Source: Hyphomonadaceae bacterium
Lineage (GTDB): Bacteria > Pseudomonadota > Alphaproteobacteria > Rhizobiales > Hyphomicrobiaceae
NCBI GenBank assembly: GCA_019747815.1
Contig: JAIEQJ010000002.1
Span: forward strand, 1 to 64,000
Length of the DNA: 64,000 bases
Direction: 5' to 3'
Below are positions 8,536 through 16,919 of this stretch, in pieces. Position 1 is the stretch's first letter, and each line of letters begins with the position of its first letter. Below the pieces are notes generated by a model. It was not told the DNA's origin and did not search any database. It saw only the letters and a list, made by a program, of their open reading frames with translations. A program made the translations under genes and the position numbers.

Positions 8536-9939
8536 TCACCGCTTCACCTCCCACGTGGTGACGATCTCACCTGTGGCGGGGTCCTTCGCATCCTTGAGCC
8601 CAATGCCCATGGCGGTGAGCGCGTCGCGGATGCGGTCGGCCTCCTTGAAGTCCCTGGCCGTGCGGGCGGCGTTGCGGGCGGCGATGAGCGCCTCCACCTT
8701 TCCCTCGTCGATGGCAAGGGCGGCCGGCCGCCACGCCTTCCACGCGCCCGTATCGAGTTGCAGCAGCCCCATGAGACGGGCCGACGCCTTCAGACAGGCC
8801 GCGGCAGGCTTGGCCCCCTTGGCGGCTTCCGAACGCAACGCATGGAGAGCGGCAATGGCCTGCGGCGTGTTGAGATCGTCCTGCAGCGCCTGGAGCACAT
8901 CCGCGCACAAGGGCGCGCCCTCGGCGGCATCGGCGGTCAGCTCGTACCAATGATCGAGCGTGCGCTTGGCCTCGATCAGCCCCTTCTCGGTCCAGTTCGC
9001 GGGCTGGCGATAGTGCGTCGACAGCATGGCGAGCTTGATCGCTTCCCCCGGCCATTCCTGCAGGAGGTCGTGGATGGTCACGAAATTCCCCAGGGACTTG
9101 GACATCTTCTCGCCCTCGACCTGCAGGAAGCCGTTGTGCATCCACACGTTCGCCATCACCGATGTGCCGAGCGCGCAGCGCGATTGCGCAATCTCGTTCT
9201 CGTGGTGGGGAAAAACGAGATCAATGCCGCCGCCGTGGATGTCGAACACCTCGCCCAGCAGGGCGCCCGCCATCGCCGAGCACTCGATGTGCCAGCCGGG
9301 CCGCCCCGGCGTGGCGATGCCGGCCGGCGAGGGCCACGCCGGCTCCCCGGCCTTGGACGGCTTCCACAGCACGAAGTCCATGGGGCCCTTCTTGTAGGGC
9401 GCCACCTCGACGCGGGCGCCCGCCTCCATTTCCTCCAGGGAGCGGTTGGACAGACGCCCGTAATCGGGCATGGAGGCCACATCGAACAGCACGTGGTCCT
9501 GAGCCACATAGGCATGGCCGCGCTGCACGAGGCGCTCGATGAGCCGCACCATGTCGAGCTTGCTGTCGCGGCGGCGGATGTACTCAGTGGCGCGCGGCTC
9601 GACGGTGGGGGGCAGCACGCCGAGGGCTGCAACGTCAGCGTGAAACTGCTTGGTGGTGCGCTCCGTCAGCTCGCCGATGGGGACGCCCTCCTCCGCCGCC
9701 CGGGCGTTGATCTTGTCCTCCACATCGGTGATGTTGCGGGCGTAAGTGACGTGTCCAGCCCCATAGAGGTGCCGCAGCAGCCGGAACAGCACGTCGAACA
9801 CGATGACGGGCCGAGCATTGCCGATGTGGGCATAATCGTAGACCGTCGGTCCGCATACATACATGCGGACGTTTCCGGCATCGATCGGCTGAAACGGCTC
9901 CTTCCTTCGCGTCAGCGTGTTGTAGAGCGTGAGCGTCAC
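8536..9939 (-). CDS. cysS: Cysteinyl-tRNA synthetase
   Basis: A 467-residue class I aminoacyl-tRNA synthetase charging tRNA-Cys in the cytosol. It has the zinc-ligand motif [19 protein letters not shown] (HIGH box as HIGN, residues 38-41), the WHIECSAM zinc-site segment, and KMSKSLGN near residue 270. Length is normal (about 460). Translation starts at GTG 9939, preceded by GGCGAGGG. The gene is complete and looks functional. Confidence 0.95.
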   Translation of the reverse strand: MTLTLYNTLTRRKEPFQPIDAGNVRMYVCGPTVYDYAHIGNARPVIVFDVLFRLLRHLYGAGHVTYARNITDVEDKINARAAEEGVPIGELTERTTKQFHADVAALGVLPPTVEPRATEYIRRRDSKLDMVRLIERLVQRGHAYVAQDHVLFDVASMPDYGRLSNRSLEEMEAGARVEVAPYKKGPMDFVLWKPSKAGEPAWPSPAGIATPGRPGWHIECSAMAGALLGEVFDIHGGGIDLVFPHHENEIAQSRCALGTSVMANVWMHNGFLQVEGEKMSKSLGNFVTIHDLLQEWPGEAIKLAMLSTHYRQPANWTEKGLIEAKRTLDHWYELTADAAEGAPLCADVLQALQDDLNTPQAIAALHALRSEAAKGAKPAAACLKASARLMGLLQLDTGAWKAWRPAALAIDEGKVEALIAARNAARTARDFKEADRIRDALTAMGIGLKDAKDPATGEIVTTWEVKR

Positions 9940-10252
9940 GGGTCCCTCGCCGCTGGCAGGGCGTTTTCTCTGACATCAGGAGAGCAAAGAAGCGGCCCGC
10001 GCCAGCACAATGGCTAGCTCGTTGCAATAATGCCGCAAATAACCTGACCGGTCGTTTCGCGCGTGGCCTGCATGGGGCGCCTTATCAGGGCTTTCCCCAG
10101 TTTCGTCAAGGCGCGTTGCCGCTCATGCCCACTGCGGCGCACAGGGCGCAGAGCGAGGATCTTGCAACAATGCGAAGGGCTTGCCGGATCGGCCTCGCAC
10201 GACCATCGCCGCACGTCAGCCCCGGGCGTGACAGGTGGGGTGCCCGGTCGCG

Positions 10253-10281
10253 TTGACCCCTTGCCGCAACAATCCCATAAT
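10253..10281 (+). promoter_or_regulatory. Sigma70-type promoter for the DUF2865 gene
   Basis: TTGACC (10253-10258), a 17-base spacer and CATAAT (10276-10281). Predicted transcription start is near 10288, about 50 bases before the DUF2865 start. It is one of the best consensus matches in the host part. The rest of the 400-base gap to cysS shows nothing else definite. Confidence 0.65.
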
Positions 10282-10339
10282 TCATTAAGAAGGTTGGGGA
10301 ATCGGCAGCTCGCCGGTAGGGACCTTGAGCATTTTCCAG

Positions 10340-11389
10340 ATGTCGACCCGGATGCCAGCGCGCACGGCACGTCTTGTCACAGCCGTGCTATGCCTGTTGG
10401 CCGGCATCGCCGTCACTGTCGCCGATGCGATGGCGCAAGGCTGGTGGCCGTGGTCGCAGCCCGAGCAGCGTCCGGTCCCGCGCGAGCCGGTACGGCCGCC
10501 GTCCCAGCTCCCGCCACCGCAACCCGGCCAGCCGCCGCCGGGCAGCCAGGCGTCTCCGTACGGCCCGCGCGGCCCCAGCAACATCTGCCTGCAGCTCGAG
10601 CAGCGGCTGGTTCTGGAGATGCAAGGCAGCAATCAAGGCCGCGAGGCTCTGCCCAAGATCGAGATGGACATGCGCGAGCTCGATCGCACCATCCGCTCGG
10701 CGACCATTCAGCTCGACCGCTCCGATTGCTGGGACCAGTTCCTCTTCTCCAAGACCCTGCGGCGCAACCCCCGCTGCATCCAGCTCAATGCCGACGTCGA
10801 GAACAGCCGCCGGCGCATGGCGGACCTCGACCGGCAACGCCGGCAAATCATGGGCACCGGAGAGCGCTCGTCCTATCAGGACGACATCGTTCGCGAGCTT
10901 GCCCGCAACGGCTGCGGCCAGCAGTACGTGCAGGAAGCCCGCAAGCGCGACGCCGCCAGCAATCCCTTCGCCATGCTGTTCGGTGAGGAGAGCGACGGCC
11001 CCAGGGGCCCCACCAACCAGTTCGGCAACCTGCCGTTTGCCACCTACCGCACCCTGTGCGTCAGGCTCTGCGACGGCTACTACTTCCCGGTCAGCTTCTC
11101 CACGCTGCCCAATCATTTCCAGCGCGACGCCCAGATTTGTCAGTCGCAATGCGCAGCCCCGGCCGAGCTGTATTACCACCAGAACCCCGGCGGCGCCGTC
11201 GAGCAGGCGCTCTCGGCCAATGGCCAGCAGCCCTATACGAGCCTGAAATCGGCATTCCGCTACCGCAAGGAGTTCGTGCAGGGCTGCTCGTGCAAGCAGG
11301 CCGAGTACAAGCAGAGCACGGATAGAAAGGCCGATCTGCAACCGCCCCCCGCGACGGGGCCCAACGTCAGGCTCGGCGCCAACAAATAG
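10340..11389 (+). CDS. DUF2865 exported protein
   Basis: A 349-residue secreted protein. A signal peptide (residues about 1-33, cleavage near ADAMAQG) is followed by a Pro/Gln-rich linker (PPSQLPPPQPGQPPPG), a helical region, and the cysteine-rich C-terminal DUF2865 domain. That domain is recognisable by LCVRLCDGYYFPVSFST, spaced C-x3-C pairs and a terminal CSCK. The family is restricted largely to Hyphomicrobiales and has no assigned function. ATG 10340 was chosen over a TTG 15 bases upstream because it starts directly before the charged signal region. Cysteine content suggests a disulfide-bonded periplasmic or envelope protein. Confidence 0.78.
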   Translation: MSTRMPARTARLVTAVLCLLAGIAVTVADAMAQGWWPWSQPEQRPVPREPVRPPSQLPPPQPGQPPPGSQASPYGPRGPSNICLQLEQRLVLEMQGSNQGREALPKIEMDMRELDRTIRSATIQLDRSDCWDQFLFSKTLRRNPRCIQLNADVENSRRRMADLDRQRRQIMGTGERSSYQDDIVRELARNGCGQQYVQEARKRDAASNPFAMLFGEESDGPRGPTNQFGNLPFATYRTLCVRLCDGYYFPVSFSTLPNHFQRDAQICQSQCAAPAELYYHQNPGGAVEQALSANGQQPYTSLKSAFRYRKEFVQGCSCKQAEYKQSTDRKADLQPPPATGPNVRLGANK

Positions 11390-11520
11390 GCGCTACGGCC
11401 ACGAAGCCGCCAAAAACCTGACGAACAAAGAGCCCGGGAAAATTCCGAGTCCGGCAGATCTCTTGCGACGGCCGCAATGCACGACGTAACCGAGTCCCGC
11501 GCATGATCGCCGGAGACGGC

Positions 11521-12051
11521 ATGGGTCGAGGCGCGATCACGATCCGCCGCATCGGCATCGACGATCATTCCAACGTCCGCTATCTGCATATCAAATCGAT
11601 GACCGCGCAGTCGATCGACGCCTTGAGCGAAGCGGAGATCGCCGCCTTCGTTGCGTTCGTCAGGTCACCCGCCTACAGCGACTGCCTGCTGGCGGAAGAC
11701 GTTTTTGGAGCGTTCGTCGACGGACAGCTTGTCGGCACCGCGTCCTGGAACGTCAACGGCGACGACGGCCGCACTGCGCGCATCTCCTCCGTGTTCGTCG
11801 ACCCGTTGTTCGGCCGGCTCGGCATCGGCGCGCGCCTGCTGGCCGAGGTGGAGGCGCGGGCGATGCAATCAGGGTTCAGCCAGCTCGGCATCAGCGCCAC
11901 CATCAACGCCGTGCCGTTTTTCGAAAAGCTCGGCTACCGGGAAGCCTCGCGGGGCGTGAAGACCCTGGGGCCCGGCTGCTCGCTGCCCGTCGCCTTCCTG
12001 CGCAAGGGCGTCACCCGGCTGGTGCGGCCGGTCCGGGCCCCGGCCGCCTGA
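11521..12051 (+). CDS. GNAT-family N-acetyltransferase
   Basis: A 176-residue GNAT-fold protein. The acetyl-CoA binding motif A is visible as ISSVFVDPLFGRLGIGARLL, with the R/Q-x-x-G-x-G/A signature as RLGIGA. The C-terminal FFEKLGYREA is the usual GNAT motif B end. The acceptor (small amine or protein) is unknown. ATG 11521 has GGAG at good spacing; ATG 11503 is a possible alternative adding six residues. The protein is cytosolic. Confidence 0.82.
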   Translation: MGRGAITIRRIGIDDHSNVRYLHIKSMTAQSIDALSEAEIAAFVAFVRSPAYSDCLLAEDVFGAFVDGQLVGTASWNVNGDDGRTARISSVFVDPLFGRLGIGARLLAEVEARAMQSGFSQLGISATINAVPFFEKLGYREASRGVKTLGPGCSLPVAFLRKGVTRLVRPVRAPAA

Positions 12052-12088
12052 GAGCCGTTCGGATCAAATATGCCGCCGCGGCCCTCGT

Positions 12089-12328
12089 TCATTTCTTCTT
12101 GCGGAGCACGCGCGGCCGCGCATCCGGCACCTTGATGCTGGTTGAACCATAGACGCTCCAGCCTTCGATGGACTCCACGGCCGCCTCGATCGCCTCTGCA
12201 TCACCTTCAACCAGAAGCGACGACGGCTGCTCGTCGAGCACCGTAACGCCGTCCTCCGCCTGCAGGCGCTTGGCTGCCTCCCTTGCGGGCGGCGCATCAT
12301 CGTCGATGCGTCTCAGAATTTTTCGCAT
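12089..12328 (-). CDS. Small protein next to subtilase; possible trans-acting propeptide/inhibitor
   Basis: A 79-residue protein starting MRKILRRIDDDAPPAREAAK. The segment SSLLVEGDAEAIEAAVESIE followed by GWSVYGSTSIKVPDARP has the strand-helix-strand rhythm of an I9-type subtilisin propeptide domain (ferredoxin-like). It ends in a basic tail (RVLRKKK) and lacks a signal peptide. It begins 38 bases after the subtilase stop on the same strand, so co-expression is likely. The inhibitor or chaperone role is an inference from context and residue pattern, not from clear homology. Confidence 0.6.
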   Translation of the reverse strand: MRKILRRIDDDAPPAREAAKRLQAEDGVTVLDEQPSSLLVEGDAEAIEAAVESIEGWSVYGSTSIKVPDARPRVLRKKK

Positions 12329-12366
12329 TGGCTCGCCATGCTCCATCCGGCGGGGCCACCTCGCCT

Positions 12367-13893
12367 CTATCCGGCAGGCAGCCCGAAGCCCTCGAAATCG
12401 CGCCCGAAGCCCTGGACACGGCAGGTCGCAAACAACGCCTCCTGCAAGAGCTTCACGCGCTCGCCCTTGCCGGCGTTCATTATAGGCTGCTTCGAGGCCA
12501 AGAGGGAGGCTGCGAACCCAACGACCCCGGGGCAGGCCATCGAAGTCCCGCTCATGACGCCATAAGCATCCCCAGGCATGGTTGAAACAACGCCCACGCC
12601 GGGTCCGGCAACATCGATTTGAGGCCCCACGTTGCTGAACGCGCCGATAAACGCATCCTTGTCCACACTGCCGAAGGGCTTCGCCGCATCCGACTCCTCC
12701 GTCGATTGCCTGGGATAGGTTCCGCGGCGGCCCATCGCAGAGACCGCGATGCATCCCGGCAGCGCCGCGGGATACAGAACGGCGCGGCGCCCATTGTTGC
12801 CGGCGGCCGCAACCACCAGCACGCCGTTGTCCAACGCATTGCCGATGGCGGCGCGCACCGCCTCGTCCTCATCGCTGCCGCCAAGACTGAGGTTGATGAT
12901 GTGGCACCCATCGAGCACCGCCCGATCGATGGCATTCATGATGTCGTAGTTCTGTGCCCCCTTGCCTGTATGCGGAAAGACGCGATAGCTGCGCAGTTCG
13001 ACACCAGGGGCCACGCCTCTCACCTTGGCGTTTGCGGTGGCGCGCGCGCCGATGATGCCCGCCACATGCGTCCCATGCGCGCCATCCTTGCGCGCCGGGC
13101 CCCATTCGGTCGTTGCATCGATATTGCCGTTGATCTCGTTGAACACGAGATTGGCGCCGCCCCCGACATTCGGCAGCCCCGGATGACGTTCCGCAACGCC
13201 GGTATCGATGACGGCGATGCGGACACCTTCGCCCGCCGTCGCCGGCACCTTGCCGTAGAAGCTGGGAAGCAGAGTGCCCTGGTCCTGCAAATCGATGGGC
13301 TTCAGGCCGAAGCTCTCCTCGCTCTTGAGCTTGGCGTTGGTTGCATAGTGCCCCCAGAACCCGGTGGGGCCGTAGATGTACAGCCGTTCGATCTTGTCCC
13401 CGGGCGCCAATTTCAGCCGCGCCACACCACTCTTGCTGCTGACGGCCTCGGCTCCGACCCTTCGATCGAAGTTTGTAAACGCGATGACCCTCGCGCCTGC
13501 CAGCGGATTGGCGGTGTCCTTGTCGACGATATTGAGGCTGGCCTCGGCAGCCGCGCGGCTCGAAGCGGTCATCACCGCGCGCCGCTCGATCCGATGCTGC
13601 ATGTTCAGTTTGTGGTACTCCACCACCGGCACCACCTTGAGCCCGGGGTTTTCCGCACGCAGGTTCAGCTCTGCCTCGGGGGTCATCTCGACCAATTTCG
13701 GCCCGTTCTCATGGGTCGAATGCAAGACGCGCATGGCGGTTGCGGCTCCTCGTGCGGCGCGGCGCCCCCGCGCTCCGGCCCGCATTTCGAGCCTTACGAC
13801 CGGGCCAACCGTCTGCAGCTTGTCCATCTGTGCCAAAGCCGAGCTGCGAAAGCCATAGGCCGGCAGAACGACGTATCGCTTGGTTTGAGACAT
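12367..13893 (-). CDS. Subtilisin-like serine protease (S8 family)
   Basis: A 508-residue subtilase with a complete catalytic set: Asp230 in RIAVIDTGVA, His273 in DGAHGTHVAG, the oxyanion Asn366 in VAAAGNNGR and Ser451 in MSGTSMACPG. The 220-residue N-terminal region has no signal peptide. It contains a short Ig-like or prodomain-like stretch (about 115-175) of unknown role. Start 13893 is supported by GGAG; the frame upstream adds only seven residues. Lack of a signal peptide suggests cytosolic action or a non-classical export route. The gene sits between a three-TM protein gene and a small inhibitor-like gene, all on the minus strand. Confidence 0.88.
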   Translation of the reverse strand: MSQTKRYVVLPAYGFRSSALAQMDKLQTVGPVVRLEMRAGARGRRAARGAATAMRVLHSTHENGPKLVEMTPEAELNLRAENPGLKVVPVVEYHKLNMQHRIERRAVMTASSRAAAEASLNIVDKDTANPLAGARVIAFTNFDRRVGAEAVSSKSGVARLKLAPGDKIERLYIYGPTGFWGHYATNAKLKSEESFGLKPIDLQDQGTLLPSFYGKVPATAGEGVRIAVIDTGVAERHPGLPNVGGGANLVFNEINGNIDATTEWGPARKDGAHGTHVAGIIGARATANAKVRGVAPGVELRSYRVFPHTGKGAQNYDIMNAIDRAVLDGCHIINLSLGGSDEDEAVRAAIGNALDNGVLVVAAAGNNGRRAVLYPAALPGCIAVSAMGRRGTYPRQSTEESDAAKPFGSVDKDAFIGAFSNVGPQIDVAGPGVGVVSTMPGDAYGVMSGTSMACPGVVGFAASLLASKQPIMNAGKGERVKLLQEALFATCRVQGFGRDFEGFGLPAG

Positions 13894-13944
13894 GCAAGAA
13901 CTCCGCGCAATCAAGCAAGGAAAGGCCGCGAATAGGAGGCGGCG

Positions 13945-14349
13945 CTATGCTCCCTTGGCGAGCGTCGTCACGCCGTAGGCTGCAGCAAAGAGCTGGATGC
14001 TGTTGGCAAAGGCGAAAAAGGCGCCGACAATCATCTGCCGGGAGGTCGGCGGGTTCTGGAGATCGGTGACATTGATCGCATAGATCGCCGCGCCGACGGC
14101 AAGGCAAATGACCGCCAGAATGGTTGCCTTGGCATCCTTGGCCGCCACGGGAAACAAAACGGACGCTACGCCGTAGGCCGTGCTCACGAAGGCCGTGACA
14201 ACCGAAAAGCTGACGAAGGACTCCTGGGTGATGAACGCACCGACGGGTGCCGGGGGGCCTTCCGGTCCACCGGCTCCGGGCGCGGAACTCGCAGGCTTGG
14301 CAAGACCAGGGGGGTCCGTGCGACGATTGAACAGGCGATAGAGGTTCAT
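13945..14349 (-). CDS. Three-TM membrane protein of unknown function
   Basis: A 134-residue protein with a hydrophilic, Pro/Gly-rich N-terminus of about 45 residues. Three hydrophobic segments follow, near SVVTAFVSTAYGVASVLFPV, ATILAVICLAVGAAIYAI and MIVGAFFAFANSIQLFAAAY. I do not recognise the family. Its start lies 147 bases from the Sel1-like gene and its stop 51 bases before the subtilase start, so it may anchor or regulate the subtilase at the inner membrane. That role is an inference from position. Confidence 0.65.
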   Translation of the reverse strand: MNLYRLFNRRTDPPGLAKPASSAPGAGGPEGPPAPVGAFITQESFVSFSVVTAFVSTAYGVASVLFPVAAKDAKATILAVICLAVGAAIYAINVTDLQNPPTSRQMIVGAFFAFANSIQLFAAAYGVTTLAKGA

Positions 14350-14496
14350 GCTCAAATCTCCTCACAAAGAAAATCAACATTCAGTACAGGCCCATATTGC
14401 ATGAGGACGTGGTCGCTCGAAAGGCACAAAGCGACCTGCAGGCCGGCCTCTTCCACGTGACACGAAATCTGAGAAACGAGATGATGGCCCGCGCAG

Positions 14497-15351
14497 CTAG
14501 CGAACGGCGCTGAGGCGCGACAGGAGCTCGTCCGCCTCGGTCGAGCCCAGTGCGCGGGCCCTTTCGTACCAGGTGCGCGCAGTGTCCGGATCCGGCCGCA
14601 AGCCGACGGCGCCGAGCCGAGCGAGCTCCGCGGGGTCGTAGGTCCTGGCCAATGCCAATGCGGCCTCGGGCAACCCGATCTCTGCGGCACGCTTGTAGAA
14701 ATGCTGTGCGGCGGAGAAATCGCGGGCTGTGATCAGCTCGTTGCCTCTCTGCACCATCTTGAGCGCACGCTCGCGATCTCCAGGCGCAAGCTCAGGCCCC
14801 GCGGCACCCGGCCCCGGCGGCCGTTCGATCTGCATGCGCAGCGCCGATGCCGCGGGCGCAGCAGCGGGCGGAGCGGCATCTGCCTGCTCGCCGGGAACAA
14901 TCACCAAGGTGGATTTGGTCTCCTCCAGCACAACCCCGTCGACCGACACCAGCAGGATCGCGATCTCCGATTTGCCCTCCGAACCGACCGGCACCTCCAT
15001 CTGCAGGCGCGGCACGGCCGCCAGCGGCACCGCCCACGCCCCCATGGCGATGGAATGCCCTTCGGAGAGCGCAACCGTGGGCGGCAGGCCGCGGATGCGC
15101 AGGAACGCCTGCCGCGGGATCTGGCTGGCGGGTGCAAGTTGGATCGGCAGGGCACTCACCTTGGCGGATCGCGCCTGAATGACGGGCGCGACGCTGACGA
15201 CCGGCTTCGTCTGACCCTGCGCCCAACCCCGGCTGCCGCCGGGCCCGGCAAAGATCAGCGCCAAGGCCATGGCGAGAGCCATGCGCCCGCGGCACCCACG
15301 GCAGCACGAGGCGGCCTCCCGCCAGATTGCTCGATCAGCCCTCGTTGCCAT
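14497..15351 (-). CDS. Exported Sel1/TPR-like repeat protein
   Basis: A 284-residue protein with a basic N-terminus and a hydrophobic signal segment (MALAMALALIFAGPGGSRGW, cleavage near WAQG). The middle region looks beta-rich. The C-terminal 85 residues form helical pairs of Sel1 type, for example AAQHFYKRAAEIGLPEAALA and ARTWYERARALGSTEADELL. Sel1 repeats usually mediate protein contacts in the periplasm. It begins 48 bases after the stop of the TAXI binding protein gene, consistent with an operon. Start 15351 was chosen from two nearby ATGs and is uncertain by eight codons. Confidence 0.7.
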   Translation of the reverse strand: MATRADRAIWREAASCCRGCRGRMALAMALALIFAGPGGSRGWAQGQTKPVVSVAPVIQARSAKVSALPIQLAPASQIPRQAFLRIRGLPPTVALSEGHSIAMGAWAVPLAAVPRLQMEVPVGSEGKSEIAILLVSVDGVVLEETKSTLVIVPGEQADAAPPAAAPAASALRMQIERPPGPGAAGPELAPGDRERALKMVQRGNELITARDFSAAQHFYKRAAEIGLPEAALALARTYDPAELARLGAVGLRPDPDTARTWYERARALGSTEADELLSRLSAVR

Positions 15352-15399
15352 TGGTCCGACCCTCCCGCCGGCCACCGGTCGCAGACTGCGCCAGGCGCG

Positions 15400-16578
15400 C
15401 TATTTCCCTTGCTGCCTGCTCCACTCCAAGAACTGCTGGAACAGGCGCTCCTGCTCCACCAGGCTAGCGGGCGCTGCGCGCGCCGCCTGCGCGCGAGCCA
15501 GAACCGTATCGATGCCGGGCGACGCCGAGGGCACCGACCGCTGCGCCGGCACCTTGTCCAGCCACTCCTGCGCCGCCTTCAGCCGCGTCCAGCCCTTCAG
15601 CTCGGCCGTGAGGTTCACAGCCTTCCAGCGCGGGTGCCGGGGGGCCTTGTGGAACGCTTCGAACTTGCCGAAGAAGGCGTCTACGAACCTGGCAATCCGG
15701 CGATAGCGCTCATGGTTGGCGGGCCAGTTGTAGGCGATGAGCGAGGTTGGCACGGCGACGGCCTCCACGGCGGTTCCCTCGGGCACCAGATTGGGATAGT
15801 CGGCGCTGGTGAAGGTGGCCGGCACGTAGTCGTCCAGCATCGGCCCATCGAGAGGGATGGGCAGCAGCCTGAACCCCAACTCCTTGGGGACGGCCTGATA
15901 CGGGCGCAGCGGCTTGAGGCACGTGCAGACGGTGGCAAACACCTCGCCGCGCTTCATCTTCTCGATCGCATCGGCCTGCCCCATGTTGACTTCCTTGGGC
16001 TTGATGCCGAACCCCGCGAACATCAACTGCGCGGAGAGCTGTGCCCCGCTGCCCGAGTCGCTGTAGTTGACCTCCTTGCCGTCCAGATCCTTGAGCTCCT
16101 TGATCTCCGGACGCGCCAGAACATGAAACTCGTCCTCGAAGAGCCGGGTGATGTACACGACCTGCTGCGCGACATGCCGCCCGAGCGCATGGCTGCGCTT
16201 GAAATTGTTCAAGGTCACGGTGTTGACGAGGCCCATATCAACACCCTTCAGGAACAAGACATCCCGCACATTGCCGACGGCGCCCCGTCCCACGATGGGC
16301 AGAACGCGCAGATCGTCGCCATCGTCGACGACGGCCGCGATGTCATGGGCGATCGTCAGATAGCCGCCGTTGGGATTGCCGGAGATGATCGTGACGACAT
16401 TCTCGTTGGCCTTCGCCCGATGCTGGTCGAGCAGGGACACGCCGGCCTGCGGGCTGGTCTGAGAGAAGGCCGGCTGCGCGGCAAGCCCGATGCAGGTTCC
16501 GACCAGCGACAGGGCCAGCGACAGGGCCAGCGACAGGGAAAGAATGGTGCTGACAAAGCCTCGCATGATGCAAATCAT
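15400..16578 (-). CDS. TAXI-family TRAP-transporter-type solute-binding protein
   Basis: A 392-residue periplasmic protein. The signal peptide is extremely regular (LSLSLALSLALSLVGTC) and ends near AFSQ. The mature part has TAXI family features: an early ISGNPNGGYLTIAHDIA, LPIVGRGAVGNVRDVLFLKG, and a central KELKDLDGKEVNYSDSGSGA. TAXI proteins deliver substrates to TRAP transporters, but no TRAP permease gene is nearby. Like several family members near peptidase genes, it may have a sensing role. It heads a probable five-gene minus-strand operon ending with the subtilase partner. ATG 16578 has GGGAG upstream; ATG 16566 is an alternative. Confidence 0.8.
   Translation of the reverse strand: MICIMRGFVSTILSLSLALSLALSLVGTCIGLAAQPAFSQTSPQAGVSLLDQHRAKANENVVTIISGNPNGGYLTIAHDIAAVVDDGDDLRVLPIVGRGAVGNVRDVLFLKGVDMGLVNTVTLNNFKRSHALGRHVAQQVVYITRLFEDEFHVLARPEIKELKDLDGKEVNYSDSGSGAQLSAQLMFAGFGIKPKEVNMGQADAIEKMKRGEVFATVCTCLKPLRPYQAVPKELGFRLLPIPLDGPMLDDYVPATFTSADYPNLVPEGTAVEAVAVPTSLIAYNWPANHERYRRIARFVDAFFGKFEAFHKAPRHPRWKAVNLTAELKGWTRLKAAQEWLDKVPAQRSVPSASPGIDTVLARAQAARAAPASLVEQERLFQQFLEWSRQQGK
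16504..16539. repeat. Three 12-bp tandem repeats in the TAXI protein signal peptide
   Basis: Units of CAGCGACAGGGC at 16504, 16516 and 16528 (the last ends in A). On the minus strand they encode LSLA/LSLS tetrads in the hydrophobic core. It is the second in-frame microsatellite in a signal peptide in this window. Confidence 0.75.
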
Positions 16579-16919
16579 GATGCCAATACTCCCTCTCTCC
16601 CCGCGGCCTCTGAGGCCGCAGTCTTGCGAACCACCGGACGGCCCCCGCCAGCCCTGCGTCCACCAATTTTGGAAGCATCGAATGTCACAAACAAAAAAGG
16701 GCCGAGAAAATGCCCGCAAGGCCCATCGCAGACGAGGCAACGGTGAAAGCGATGCGACAACCGCCTCTCATCCCCAGCGGCACCACCGCTTTGGAGCGAC
16801 CCGGCTCGAGTAATCACAGGTCGGAACATCAGGCCGGTGCTGCGCAAGCCCCGGCCCCGAGTCATGGCGCGTCATTTGGTCATAGTCAATGAAAATTAAC
16901 CATGATGGCAGGGCTGCGA
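16579..16919. other. Intergenic region between nadE and the TAXI gene
   Basis: About 340 bases with no supported gene. It contains the short minus-strand terminator and should hold the promoter of the five-gene cluster starting at 16578. No clear -35/-10 pair was identified. The AT-rich stretch at 16870-16905 adjoins the nadE stop. Confidence 0.4.
16693..16724 (-). terminator. Probable terminator downstream of nadE
   Basis: Read on the minus strand: GGGCC, a 16-base loop, GGCCC and six T. Stem arms are 16720-16724 and 16699-16703, and the T run is 16693-16698. It lies about 200 bases past the nadE stop and upstream of the TAXI gene. The stem is short, so confidence is moderate. Confidence 0.45.

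Noticed and set aside
8527-10017. A 496-codon plus-strand frame opposite cysS
   Set aside because: Antisense shadow of a clear aminoacyl-tRNA synthetase.
14352-14496. A short minus-strand reading between the Sel1-like and three-TM genes
   Set aside because: The only starts give about 16 residues or run into the Sel1-like gene; treated as intergenic.
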